From the NCBI RefSeq assembly GCF_000002425.4, contig NC_037255.1, positions 8,376,063 through 8,440,062 of the forward strand: 64,000 nucleotides of DNA. The letters run 5' to 3'. Made by a program: the position numbers and the translations under genes. Within the stretch, counting starts at the first letter, position 1. Each line of letters opens with the position of its first letter. Under the pieces are notes generated by a model. That model saw nothing but the letters and a program-made list of their open reading frames with translations, had not been told where the DNA came from and ran no database searches. Source of the stretch: Physcomitrium patens (taxonomy: Eukaryota; Streptophyta; Bryopsida; Funariales; Funariaceae). Shown in pieces: positions 1-12,589 of this stretch.

Positions 1-172
1 AATCAATCAAAACAAATCAAAAGGGAATCAATATTATGAATTCATTACAAGCTAACAAATCAGAGTGAGCATTTGATTACCCGAAACATAAACAGACTTC
101 TACGAAATCAATGACCAGAAACTATCTTAAAGAAAGAGTTTTCACGATAAGATACTCCGGATAATATCTTAC

Positions 173-1971
173 CCCAGTGTACAATCGAGAATACATTCCC
201 TTTCCAGGACCACCCGCAGAGAAAGACCCTCCTCCTCCAAGAAGCTGCTGTAGGACAGTCACTGCATATGAATCCTTCTCGTTTCTCCATCCCCCAGGAA
301 CTTCAAATGCTATAGCAATGTGTGATAACGGAAAGTCCACAGACTGGCGCCAGTCACCACCTACATAATGAGTCTCCACAGGAATAGGCTGGTCGAAAGA
401 AGGGAGATCAGCAAGCAAAGGTTCTGCTACAGAAAGCAGATCTTCGTGGTCCACACCGGAAGCTGCAAAAGTGAAAGATGTTAGGAACTGATGAAAGGAT
501 CAGTGACACTGCTCATCCTCAACTAAACCCTAGAATTACTAACAGTAGGTTGTTGGAATGTGAATGGACGTTTTAATAATAAAATTAATAATCATAACAA
601 CTACTCGATTCTAGGCTGAGGAATCAAATACACTCGGTTTACGGAGAAACAACATGGATTCTAAACTTCAGTGGTGATCTTAACTGAGGAAGGATCTTTC
701 CACAAAGCCCCCTCGGAACGCTCCAAATATCGACCTAATTCTTCTCACACTAAATATCTAGTTTCTTTTAAACAAACATGGCTCCTCATATCCTTCAGTA
801 ATATACGCGCAGAGAAAGCAGTACTCAAAGCTAAACCCGCTGCATGGAACCCTCCTGCACATGCTAAGCGTAATGTTCATGAATTCTATTCCAAGCATAC
901 TTATAACCAGAAAACTATGCAAAATTCTTTTAGCTTTCCATAATTACATCGTAAATATAACCAACTGTACAACACCCCAAAGTTCAAAGGAACACTCCAC
1001 ACTAGACCCAAAAGATAAATCTCACGAGGAGCAAGAGCACTCGCTACAATCACAGCTGCCGCTCTCAAGGACAACGGACTCAAAGTGAAAGAGTAATTGA
1101 CTCCCAGCAGCAAGTTCCAAAGGTAACAAGGGCACTCGAGTTCGACGAACTTAAGAATCTACATACCCGCCACCACAATCCTAGGTGCAGTATAATTCTC
1201 CTTCACAAAGTCGTGAAGAACTCCACCATTCAACCGCCCCAGGGAGGACTCAGGAGCCATGAGAGGTTGACCTAAACCCCCGACATATCCAGCCGAGTGT
1301 ATAGCCTCATAAATCGCAACCTGCGGATTGTTCAACATCTCCGCTGTCTCAGATTTCACCTTAGCTAGCTGCTCTTGCACCTCCCATTCATTAAACAGAG
1401 GGTTCCTTACAGTGTCGACCAAAAGCTCAACCATCTCCGGCATAAATGTCTTGATCGCGTCTCCAGTGTAACACATCAACTCCCGGGACGCATTGGCAAC
1501 GACATTCCCACCAATGGCTTCAACCTCGCGCACGAGACGAAAATGAGAGCGATTGGCGGTGCTCTTGAAGGCCATCCGCTCCAACAGATGCGACGAGCCA
1601 GTGCAGTACGGAGTCTCATTCTTCGACCCAGAATCGACGTAGATTCCAATGGTGGACGTAGGCCCAGCGATGTTCTGCGACGCGATCCTCACCCCGTTAG
1701 TTAGGGTTGTGACGTTGGTCTCACTGGGCTTGACATCTTCAGGCAAGGCAGGGGGGAGGTGTACGCCTTGCAGGGGCTCGTACAATGCAGGCACAGGCGT
1801 GGTGGGGCGCTCACCGAGCAACTTCGACAACAATCCCCCAGAACTGGACGCCTGCGCGGACTCCGTTCTCGGCACGGCATGGTTCACCGCGCTCGTGCGA
1901 AGTTGGCGCTGCGAATACTGCTGCGCCACAAGTTTCGCGAGCCGCGCCTTGCGCACTGCCGCACCCCTCAT
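173..1971 (-). CDS. MPPalpha: Mitochondrial processing peptidase alpha subunit, 5' part of gene
   Basis: In plants MPP removes mitochondrial presequences and is built into the cytochrome bc1 complex; the alpha subunit binds the substrate and is not itself catalytic. Two exons are visible on the minus strand, 1971-1167 and 462-173. They join as GCGG/gtatgt...ttgcag/CTTCC, giving VVAASGVDHEDL across the junction. The first ATG is at 1971; the open frame continues upstream only by non-ATG codons. The N-terminus is Arg/Ala/Ser-rich and acid-poor, like a mitochondrial presequence. Residues about 128-132 read HLLER where catalytic beta subunits have HxxEH, the expected degenerate alpha site. The glycine-rich substrate loop GGGGSFSAGGPGKG is in exon 2. 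Exon 2 ends at a gtaaga donor and the 3' half of the gene lies beyond the left edge. The family call is firm; whether this copy is functional cannot be judged from a partial gene. Confidence 0.93.
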
Positions 1972-2300
1972 CGCTGCAACACGGCACAATCCAACGGAGC
2001 CGCAAAACAACGACAAAGAAAAAGCCGATCAAGGGAAACGGATCTCGCCCCGCCCTCGCGAAGCCAAAGCTACAACAAATACACACACACGCGCGCGCAC
2101 ACAAGCAAACAAAGAGTGCAAGCCGGGCTTCGTTACCTTTTCGTTTCTTAAGGGGACGATTTTCGATTTCGTTCGTCGGGCGTCGCGTGCCCTGACCTAG
2201 AGGTTGCTGGCTCAGTGGCACCGACTTTTGCACCTAATTCCACGCCTCGGTGACCCGAAGGGGTGACCTTCGTGTTCACACCGCCCTTGTGGTTGAAAGG
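1972..2300. other. 5' flank of MPP alpha gene
   Basis: This is the GC-rich stretch upstream of the MPP alpha start, presumably 5' UTR and core promoter. It contains a short CA/CG alternating run at about 2076-2103. Composition drops sharply to AT-rich after about 2330, which marks the edge of the gene island. Overlapping open frames on both strands here show no recognisable family and are taken as chance in GC-rich DNA. Confidence 0.4.
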
Positions 2301-3426
2301 GTCCCCCCTCCTCTTTTTCTTGAGCCAAGCTTTTCCTTTTTTATGAAGTAGAAGGATTTCGTTTGTCGATTTCTTTGTTATAATTGAATTCTCTATCTTG
2401 TTCCTCTTTCTTTGTTGTCTCTTAATATTAATCTTGGACATGTTGCTCCTAGTTTTGGAATTGGCTTTTACTTCTTATGCATTAGTAACTATCATGTTAA
2501 AAATGATGGCCTTGAACATGTAATTTGTATATCTAAATATACTAATTGCATATTATTCATAATACATAAGCTTAATGTATATTATGTTATTAGATTCTAA
2601 AGACTTCCATGGTCTTAAGAGACTTGGATGTATTTTTAATCTATTTGATCTTTTAGTCTACTTTTTTTGTTGTTTTAATAGATAAAATATATTTGTTTCA
2701 CGTAAAATTTATTATTATTACATATTTTTTATATTACATATTTGATTATAAAAAATAGAATTAAGCAATAAAAATAGAACTTATCAATTATATTCTTTCA
2801 CAATAAATTAACCAATTATATTTTTAATAGAACTAAAATAAAAATATATAATTAATAGAATATTTAATAATTCAAATTATAATCATCTTACAAATTAATG
2901 TTTTATTTTAATATTTTTAACACAAATATGTATAATTATAATTAGTATATTTAGATAAAGTATTAGATGTTATATCTAATATTTATAGTAATTAAAAAAT
3001 CTTAGTCTTATTATTTATGTTATGTAAGCAAAACTATTAAAATTAAAATAATTTTAAAATAATTTATTTATAGATATTTGTTGATAAGATGTAATTTAAA
3101 AAATTTAAGATCTTAGTTATTATGTTTTTTTCTAAAAAAAAAATTCTAACTATTGACAAGATCATAAAAAATAGTTATTTTTTAATTGTATGATTGTCAT
3201 AAATTTCATCTTTAACTTAATTTTATCAAAGTATCAATAGTACTTTTAAATGTCAAGGACATGAACTAAAAGTTGATGCATAAATCAATGAAATCAGTGA
3301 CAAAGAAAGAGTGACAAAATAGAAATAAAGAAGTGCATATATTGAAAAAAAAACTAGAAAGGCTTATTGACAAAAGACAAGAAAACTTGAGACTCTTGAA
3401 ACTAGACTAGAAGCAAGAAAGGAGTT

Positions 3427-3456
3427 GACAAGAGTGAAGAGGGCTTCACTCTTGTC
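3427..3456. repeat. Perfect 13-bp inverted repeat with 4-base loop
   Basis: The arms 3427-3439 (GACAAGAGTGAAG) and 3444-3456 (CTTCACTCTTGTC) are perfectly complementary around an AGGG loop. The hairpin sits in a slightly GC-richer island inside AT-rich spacer. It is too short and isolated to name as a MITE or a microRNA precursor. Confidence 0.75.
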
Positions 3457-4366
3457 TCTATATTATCTAATTAGGGGCTATGTGGCGATGTTTTATAGGA
3501 CCTCTAATATGTGTTGACTTTGTAGGACACATGCCTTCACTTACAAGGCAAGTTTTTTTATGTGTGGACCACATAGTTAGCTTGGTCTTCAAGCTAACAA
3601 CATGTATGGCACATGGTCAATTTGTTGACCACGTTTCCAACCCAAAAAGTCAATTAAAGACACCTAAAAAGTCAAATCAGCATCTATGAAGCTTTTAGAA
3701 AGCTTCTATAAAAGTTATTACAAAATTAACTTACTTTTACCTACTTTTACTTACTTCTACTTATTTATACATGTAATTACTAGCTTACATGCATATATCC
3801 ATGACACTAAAAAAAAAATTAATAATTTAAAATGTTCATATTATAATATAATGCTAAAAGAATACTAATAAAATTAATGTGTAATAATATTAGAAATACT
3901 ATTTTTCTTTTTTATTATTATAAACCACCACAAAAATAAATTAAAAAAACACAAGATTAGATGGCTAGTATTAAAGCTACATGATTTTTTGTTTCTTCAT
4001 ATTAATAAATAAATGTGATAATTAAGTTTATGTAAGAATATTTTAGATTATAATTAATAATTAGTAATGCATTCAAGATTGGTGTTGAATACAAATTATA
4101 AAGTTGGATAGAAATGCTAACAACACCAATACTTTTTTTTTAAAGAATATAATTTATATGAATTGTAATAATCATATAATAATAATAATAATAAATAATT
4201 TTATTAATATTAAATAATAAAGCCTTAAAATATAATCTATTTATAGTATATATATACATATTTATGTATATATCTAAATATATATTTATTTATATAACTA
4301 TTGCCATTTGCTTATAATTTCTATTAGTATAAATTTAAGATTTTTATTTCTTTTGATTTATTAGTT

Positions 4367-4459
4367 TATAAATATAAGCTTATATTATATTATTTAATAT
4401 TATAGGTTTTATAAATATAAGCTTATATTATATTATAAATATAAGCTTATATTATATTA
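4367..4459. repeat. Three copies of a 26-bp palindrome-centred unit
   Basis: A 26-bp unit centred on the palindrome ATATAAGCTTATAT recurs at about 4367, 4410 and 4434. The last two copies overlap by two bases and the first is separated by a short spacer. Each copy can form a small cruciform. It is probably a local tandem duplication in AT-rich DNA. Confidence 0.75.
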
Positions 4460-5026
4460 AAAGTTTTAATTTTTTTTGTCAATATAAAACCTCAATCCCA
4501 AATTAAAAAAAGAACAACAACCAATTCAATTTAAATCTAACTTCAACTCTACTAAACTTAAATGTAATATTATTTTTATTATTTTGATGGTTTAATTTAA
4601 TTTTTAAAATATTTTTTGCTAAAAATTCAAAATCTAAAATATAATTTATAATACAAATATAGAAAATAAAGATTTTAAAGATAAGATAGAGAGATAAATC
4701 CAAAAGAATAATAAATTACCTTATTAACTAATAATCTATGTACATTTTGAATCTAATTCTTATGAAATTGAATTTGAAATCTTATGTAGTTTGTATAGAA
4801 TTTTTGTGGAGATGATCATTTAAAAACCTCCATTGTAAAAGTGACATAGAGGCATTGTTTACACATTAATAAAACCATTAAAGCCCATGAATGGTTTATA
4901 TACAAGAAGAAAAAGAAAGCAATGCAAAGGAATTTTGTACTAAAATTTTATGTAGACTTGATCGAGAGAACTTTTTGTACTAAAACTTTCTATTTTATTT
5001 ATCAATGTTTGTGTAGTCAATGCATA

Positions 5027-5033
<7 letters not shown>

Positions 5034-5068
<35 letters not shown>
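5034..5068. repeat. (AT)n microsatellite
   Basis: An uninterrupted AT dinucleotide run of roughly 35 bases. Similar runs occur near 10153, 10911, 12171, 26966, 27563, 30566 and 34499. Confidence 0.95.
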
Positions 5069-5071
<3 letters not shown>

Positions 5072-5983
5072 AAAATATGATCTTTAAAAAAATGATACAA
5101 TTCATATTACACATATTTTATAATTTATATAAATAAATAAATGAATTATTTAATTAATAAAATAAAATAAAATATTCAAAAATGCCGAAAGAAAAGAAAG
5201 AAAATAAAATAAAAACTACAGATTCTTATCTTCTTTATGTTTCCTTTTCACCTAATTAACCATTCGTCTTGACAAATTTTAGCTTAAAATTGTTTTTTAG
5301 AAAATGTTAATTACACACATACGTGATTTGTTTTTGAATTATACCCCATCAATCACCCATTAATCATTGACAGCTTGTAATACATTTAATTCTTCAACTC
5401 AGATCTACCAAGTCTAAATAATTTCCATCAAATCAGGATAACTTCCCACATATTTATCATTAATTTGACTTTTCATCTCAACTTATCGAAATTATTTATA
5501 TGATTCTTTACGACTTATAAGGAATTGTAGATGACTTTTAAAACTCATTGACCAGGCGCATGCGATGCATGAAAAAATAAAAGTAAAAATAAAATGTTAA
5601 GCACAGTTCAAAAGGCGATTTTCTGATACCATTTGTTTTTTTTGTTCGATCCAAATTCTCCAAGATAAAAGCACTTTCCTGCAAATTACAAATTACGAAT
5701 GTGGGATTATGAAATGTGAAATTGTGAAGCTTCTGAATGTTGCAATCTTGCGAAACAGATGAAAAACAAGTTTAAAAGATCTTAGCAAACAGGAAACAAA
5801 TCCACCAACAAGTGAACACAGTCCTGATCTCACAGTCCGAGAGGTAAATTAGAAAAGTCCTTGCAAATGGCATCCCATTGCTTCGTTTGTACTTCGTTGA
5901 TACAAGAAGACGCTTCAAGTTAGTTTCTGTACCTAAACAAACTACTAGCAGCTTGTCACTATCTAAGCTGACAAATGGAAGGA

Positions 5984-8684
5984 TTAACCAAGGCCTGAGT
6001 CTCCAGCCCCATTAGATGCAGAACGCTCCACGACACGGATGCCTGCGCCCTTGTCCCAATCCTCTGTCTTCATCGTCTCGGCCATAGCTTCTTGGCCTCG
6101 CCACAATATCTGTAATACCAGATGATACCACAGATAAGCAACAGACAAAGCAAAACTTAAACGAAATATTCAACAGAAAACCCTGACCATTGCAGGCCTG
6201 GCAATCTGATGTATGCGATAGAATTGTGATTAAAATGGTCTTTTAGGTCTTAAATCTTTGGATTCCTACAACATGTTTACGAAGAAGAAAAAGAAATGTT
6301 TGTTCTGAAGCAAGCAGAAAAGAAGGTAATTATTTAGATCTATTGATTACGATTAAGAGACGACGATAATATGATTATATCAAAGTCAACCAACCTTATC
6401 AGCAACACCAAACTCCACTGCTTTCTTAGGATTCATGTAAAAAGGCCTCTGCATCACTTTAGCAACCTTCTCATAGGGCTGCAAACCAAAAATATATCCA
6501 GTCATCAGAACGTCTTGTTCCTGGAGAAATGGATTTGAAATGTAATTCTCAACCAGGAAGCAAAACATATGAAGGTAACAGAATCTAGATACATGTCCGC
6601 CTTCATGGAACACACTACAGTTGGCTGGGCGAGGGAGTGGGCGTGGGAGTGAGAGAATTCTTACATTGCCAGTATGTTTTGCTAGTAACCCAACAAGTGT
6701 ATCCCTGTTATTGATCAACTGCAAACCAGAACACAAAATCCGGGAATCAAACCAAGAAATTGCTAGAATATTTTACCCACGCTGACAAGCCTATACAATA
6801 GCAAAGGAAATTACGTCAACTGTCAACGTAAAAATGATCAAAAGAAAACACCTCTTTAGCTCTGATATGAACATCGATGGCAGACATCTGGCCAGTCGAC
6901 GGTAATCTAGGTTGCTGGATCATAGCTGCACAAAGCTCAAGGCAATATAACAAGTAACAACTTCAGCAACATGTTATCTGTACTCTCCATCAGGAAAATT
7001 AACTTAAATGTAAAACATGTGATACAAAAACATGAAGATATTTGAAACTGAATTTTAAAGCGCCAAAAGAGAGCTGTAGCAGCCCAGGCCTACAGAATTT
7101 TATTCCAAAGGGAGAAAACACTGAACTGAATGTGCACTTCTCCGTTTAGCAACGGTCAAGCGACGATAAAAACAAATTAACAAATAATTAAATAAAATTC
7201 AAGAACAAAAAAAGTAGAAGATGGAATAAGAAAGTAAAATATGGATTAAGGAAAGTTGCGTCGCATAGAGCTCAAGGAGATAACTAACGTACCTGTAGCG
7301 TGAGGCATCATGTAGCGCATGCCCTTGTCCCCTGATGCTAAAAGCAAACATGCTTGTCCAATGGCAGCACCTACTGCTACGGTTTGAATCTGCCAAAAAG
7401 AAAACGAACTTGTGAGCCTGCGACTCTTGATGACCAAAGGACCGCACATTGAACACCACAATTTAGAGGAGCAACCAAAAGCTAGTGGTGAAGGATACAT
7501 CTTCACCTGATTCCTAACGTTCATCAAGGTATCATAAATTGCAAATCCCTCTGTCTCCAAGCCAACCTGCGAAACAACACAAATACTCTCACCAAGGTGA
7601 GCTCAGAGGCTACAAACACCATTAAGATGTGTGGAGCCACAATGCATAATTTAATAGAAAGATTGAAAATGCACTATTAGAGTAGTCAAAGCAGAATTGA
7701 AGCAATTTCTAGTAAAATCGGTTGCAAATAAGATTCTGTGAGTATCTTAGATGCAGTTCACAATTCAAATATCATAAAACAGGTGGTTTACCGTTTCACC
7801 ATCAGCACGAGAGGTTCCAGTAGAATTAATGTACACATAAATAGGTTGCCGAGGGTCAGCATACTGTAAGTAAAGTAATTCAGCAATCACTAGCTCCGTA
7901 ACTGCAGGCACAAGCTGCTCCAAAAAAAATCCACATAAGACCAGAGGAATACAAAACACAGCTGAAAAATAACACTACATCTCCCAAAGAATGTGGTTAA
8001 GAAAAGTGATTCGAAAAGACTAAAATGAATTCCGCATTGATATTGTTTTAAAAAAGCTGTACGTGGTCTGAAAAATAGTTTGGTAAAGTGATAAACCCTA
8101 AATGCCGAAGTCAATACTGTCTATTCCAAGGTATTGCCGAATTCGAAACTCGCCCTAATTCAAGACGTAAGAAACTTACAGGCATTCCAATGTACACAAT
8201 TCTGCTATGCAGGAGCAACGAGGGAAGATCCGGGGGTGGTCGACGGGGCCTGTGCTCGTTGTAGCCCGATGTCCTCTCCACCTGTTCACAAAGAAAAAAT
8301 GGTTACACAGGACACGGTAATCCACGTACGTTGGTGCTTGACCTGTCTTATCAAAACCATGAAAAACCCGCTTCAAATAACCCGACGCACCTGAGCTGGA
8401 GCTGCCATCATCACCGGGTTCGTCAGAATGTCTAACAACGGAGGTCCATCAGAATCACTCCTGGCGCCAGCCAATTGAGCCTTTCCCATCTCAGTGGATG
8501 CCGCAGCCGCAAGCTTGGCAAGAAAAGGGTCATTGGGCGAATGAGGATGCTTCAAACCCAATCCCATAGTCACCCTCGCTGGCCTCGCTCTCGGCAACTT
8601 TTGCGACGTCCTCAACACGGAACCCATATTCGTTGCCGGGGTTTGCCATAGCCCCCGCAACATACCACTTTCCAGCACCGCCAT
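5984..8684 (-). CDS. CLPR4: Plastid Clp protease non-catalytic subunit ClpR4
   Basis: ClpR4 is a structural, non-proteolytic subunit of the stromal ClpPR core. Nine minus-strand exons were read: 8684-8391, 8281-8180, 7914-7792, 7566-7507, 7389-7293, 6925-6852, 6718-6665, 6478-6395 and 6109-5984. All junctions are GT-AG and phases agree, giving 337 residues. The ATG at 8684 opens a Ser/Arg/Ala-rich transit-like N-terminus. The core shows PPPDLPSLLL, RIVYIGMP, YINSTGTSRADGET, a GAAIGQACLLL segment and AMIQQP. Glycine (about residue 204) replaces the ClpP catalytic serine and glutamine (about 229) replaces the catalytic histidine, as known for ClpR proteins. The C-terminal exon encodes ILWRGQEAMAETMKTEDWDK and ends in TAA. 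ClpR1-R3 fit less well because this wording matches the remembered ClpR4 sequence. No frameshift or stop was seen. Confidence 0.93.
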
Positions 8685-9120
8685 GACTTCTCCCCTCACA
8701 GATTCGCTTCGTCACTCAACTGGGTCCCTTCTATTCCACTCGCTACACCACGAAGTCAAAAACCTCGTTAGCACACATGCACACAAAAACCGAAATTCCT
8801 CCTCCTCCTTATCATTTCACAAGCCCAGTCCTGAACTCACAGTCCTCCCTTACCAAACCACACAACAACGACGCATGCAAGCAAGCAAAAGCGCATTCGC
8901 AACGCTTCACAGAATGCTTTTATCCAATTTCACGAAGGTGGGTAGTGAATACCTGTAGAATCGATTGCAAAGCTCGCAATTCCAGCCCCTCCAGCGTCGT
9001 AATCCCACCTCCTCCTCAATCTCTCTATCGCTCGAGCTTCTGCGTTGCGTCGGCCGACGCTCGCGATGGTGGTGGCCTTGGGATGATAACGAACAGATTT
9101 CATTTTATGGATGAATTAGT
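8685..9120. other. 5' flank and probable 5' UTR of ClpR4
   Basis: Moderately GC-rich DNA upstream of the ClpR4 ATG. It probably contains the transcription start and promoter of that gene, but no TATA box or other element could be assigned with confidence. Open frames here show no family similarity. A short GGAT repeat follows at about 9198-9220. Confidence 0.4.
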
Positions 9121-10905
9121 TCCGTAATACATTCGTTGATCTTGGAATCGTCTAGATGTCTCCTTCCCCACCAAGTTGCTGGACAATATCCGTATCCTTG
9201 GATGGATGGATGGATGGATGGACGTGATGATGAATATATGGATGAATGAATTCTCTCTAACATTGTGTTGTTTAAACAATTGTATTAAACATGTAATTTT
9301 GAAATTCATTGTTTAAAATATTAAATAAATAAATAAATATTGAATGACTGTACATGTGCATTGAAAGATGGATGTTTTTTTGGGTTAATATTTGGTGGTA
9401 TGTTTTATTTTTGCTTTCAACAATGCTTTCGATTCTTACCAAGTCAGAGTTAAAGTTTTTACTTCAATAACTTCGTTGCCTTGGTACTTGAAAAATAAGC
9501 TTTAGTACTGTGAGACAATTTTCGTGAATATCAAATTTTGTAAATCATCAATTACGTTGAAATTTTAAAATGGTGTGAAATGTTCAAGAAAAATATATTA
9601 TAAATTTATTAAAGTATAACTTTTACTTTTATGCCTGTTAATTTGACATATCACAATAGTGTCCAAAAATATAATATAATTTTTTTATAATATAAATAAC
9701 CATAAATCAAAGTGATGTGAATTATAAAAATTATGATTCTAAAAAATTACTACAATCATTAACTAACCAATTTAATTTATTCTTGTTCTTACTTATGTTG
9801 TATACTTTGATTGTATATAATTAAGAAGATGTTTTCCATATACATTACTTATAATCATAAATAAAAATTGTATTTCTATCTTTTAAATTTTGATGTACAT
9901 TTGGTGCTACTTGCACATATACTTTTGATTCACAAAGAACAAGACATTTTATTTGGATGTGTAGAATCTGTCTATATGCCATTAATCAATCCAAAAATAT
10001 GTGATTCTTGGTGTTAAAATACAAAATTGCTCACACAATAACGATGTAATGAAAGATTGATTTTATGAACTTTTATCTTTTATCTTTTGAACATACATGC
10101 ATAATTGCAAATGATTTTTAAAATTATGCAAGAAATTATAGAAGAAATTATAATATATATATATATATATATATATGAAAGGAACCTGGTACACAGATTT
10201 AATGATTATCACAATAATTTGTTATCCATTGATGTCTGGTTTCATTACCTTCATTTTTTTTCTTTGGAAATAGAGTGAATGATAATCAATACTGATTTGA
10301 AAGAGAAAGTATTTGAATTTCTTTTATGTTAACAAATTCCGAAATCAATAAGAAAGTAAACGAAATAAAATGAAATTATTGAATGTTGTTGACGTAGTGA
10401 AAAAAAGCTTCATGTGTTGGATCAAAAAAATGTTTGTAACATTACATCTGTGATTTCCACAAATCCAATATTTGGCTTGACAAATGGTGGATACATATTA
10501 AAACAAGTTTAGTGATAGCCACTATAATTAAAATATTAATTTATAAATGTACTTTACACGTACGTAAAAAAAACAATTGCATTGTTAGATTAAAAACATT
10601 CACAATTATATTTTTAATTAAAAAACATTACTTTAACATTTTAAAAATATTTAAAAATATTATTTAAAAAGTGTTAATAATAAATAAAAATTTACAATTT
10701 AACTGTGATATACGTTTCAAAAACTTTTAGATCCAGATGACAAAAACCAAACAAAATAAAACAATGAATTAGATAGGCATGTTGATAGCAATTACAGAAA
10801 CCAAGAAAAATTAACTACGTTTGAATACAATAATGACGATCAGAGACAATCAATTGGCCACTAAAATAATTCTAAAAATTTAAGATTTTATTCTTTATGA
10901 AATAA

Positions 10906-10944
<39 letters not shown>

Positions 10945-11456
10945 TTAATTGGTTGATTCAAAATATTCTGATTTATGCAATTATATAAATATCAAAGTTC
11001 TGAATTGCAGCTTCAGCGTGGTGCAAATATACCTTTAATACAGATGGTAAAACTTAAAGATCAATAAGCCACACTATTGAAAATAAAAATAAAAGTCACA
11101 ATTGGTTTTTCTTAGCTTTGGATAGAGAAACTTGGAAAACTTATGATATGCTCTATGAACATGTAAATCAAATGAATAAAAACCTAGATTACAAATATGT
11201 TTAAAAAAAAGTTAAAATGAAATGTATTTGTGTATAAAAGTTTAGTGATAGCCACTATTATGATGTGTTCTTCTTTTATTATTGCTTTATTAAAAATAAG
11301 CATGTATATGAACTAGTTTTTTCTTTTCTTTTCATTTTTTTCATTTTTTTTTTTTTTTTTTTTTTTTTTTCAATTGAACATGCAAAGCATGAATGGGATG
11401 TGATTTATGCTAAGTATTAAGGATTTGCACACCAACCCCTACTTGCAGTTTAATGT

Positions 11457-11488
<32 letters not shown>

Positions 11489-12480
11489 CCACTTTTGCAG
11501 TAATTTCTGACATTTCAGATCAACAAGGCTTCAATATGGACTAATTTTGGAAACCATCTAACAAGATTTTCATGTGAATAAACAAAAATAAAATTTCAAT
11601 GCTCAACAATGCTGTTGAAGCCATAGTGATTATTTTGTCTTATTATTTTATAATATTTTCTGTTTGTCTGGTTATTCCACATCTATTTGTCCATAAACAG
11701 AAAAAAAAAATCAAACAAAGGAAGACCTTTGTCCATCTAAACACACAACTCTAGTGCTTTTTCATGTCCTCTACAACATAAATAAATTATTAAAAATATT
11801 ACATTCTTTTTTTTCTACCTATTTACAAAATCATTTAAGCAGCAAAGTCACAAATATCAATAAACCAAAATCCAACACTTTACATATTATTGGGTGAATG
11901 CAAATCCACAAACACAAAATAATCTCACACTCATGCTCATTCCCACACAATGCACCACTTTTCTCCACCCACGAAAGGACCAAATACAAAACTCTATGAA
12001 CCACCTTTTGTAAAAAAAAAAGGACTAAAAAAAATGATCTATTGTACACTACTTATATTAAATTGGAAGTCTTTTGGGAAGTTATGCAGGACTTTTTGTT
12101 GGTTAATAATTTCTTTGATTTTGATCAATGATAATTCTTCTTTGTTTCTTTTTCTTATACCTAAGGTTCTTTATATATATATATATATATATATACACTA
12201 ATGGAAACCCTTTCCATTGACCACAAAGTATTTACAAAAAAATACATATTAAAAATTATGATTGAGAGCTTCCAAGCTCCACACCTAGTGATCTTGCACT
12301 GCTACTTTGGGCAATATGCAGCAACAACATGCAAATTTTGATCTCTAATTGATCAAAAGTTGAGTTATTGCTTCACTTTTGATGAAAACGATGAGATATG
12401 TAGATAATTAGAAAACAATGCATCAATGGCAATGAGCTACACACCTACATAAGTGGCACATAAAAGCTTAGGAGGGAGGG
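9121..12480. other. AT-rich intergenic spacer with microsatellites and poly-T tracts
   Basis: No gene was recognised. It holds (AT)n runs near 10153-10176, 10911-10941 and 12171-12196, and two long poly-T tracts near 11346-11370 and 11461-11488 about 100 bases apart. The composition is that of the other spacers. Confidence 0.55.
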
Positions 12481-12589
12481 GCATTCGGTGCCCATGACCA
12501 CACTTGGGCCCTTTCACTGCAACGTCCCGCGCCACGCCGTCGCGACGGTTCACAGCCTGCGTTGCGACTTCGCAGTTAGAGCTGGGTTG

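Larger units (their letters stand above)
2301..5983. other. AT-rich intergenic spacer
   Basis: No gene was recognised. The stretch is very AT-rich with many homopolymer and (AT)n runs. A less AT-rich patch at about 3230-3720 holds a perfect hairpin and could be an old LTR or MITE fragment, but no termini were found. The last few hundred bases before 5984 are probably 3' UTR and terminator of the ClpR4 gene. Confidence 0.5.

Noticed and set aside
1649-2233. Several long open frames on both strands over the MPP alpha first exon and upstream
   Set aside because: They are shadows of the MPP alpha coding frame in GC-rich DNA or run through simple CA repeats.
2205-2285. tRNA-like A-box string TGGCTCAGTGG
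   Set aside because: No B-box GTTCGANTC at proper distance and no cloverleaf could be drawn.
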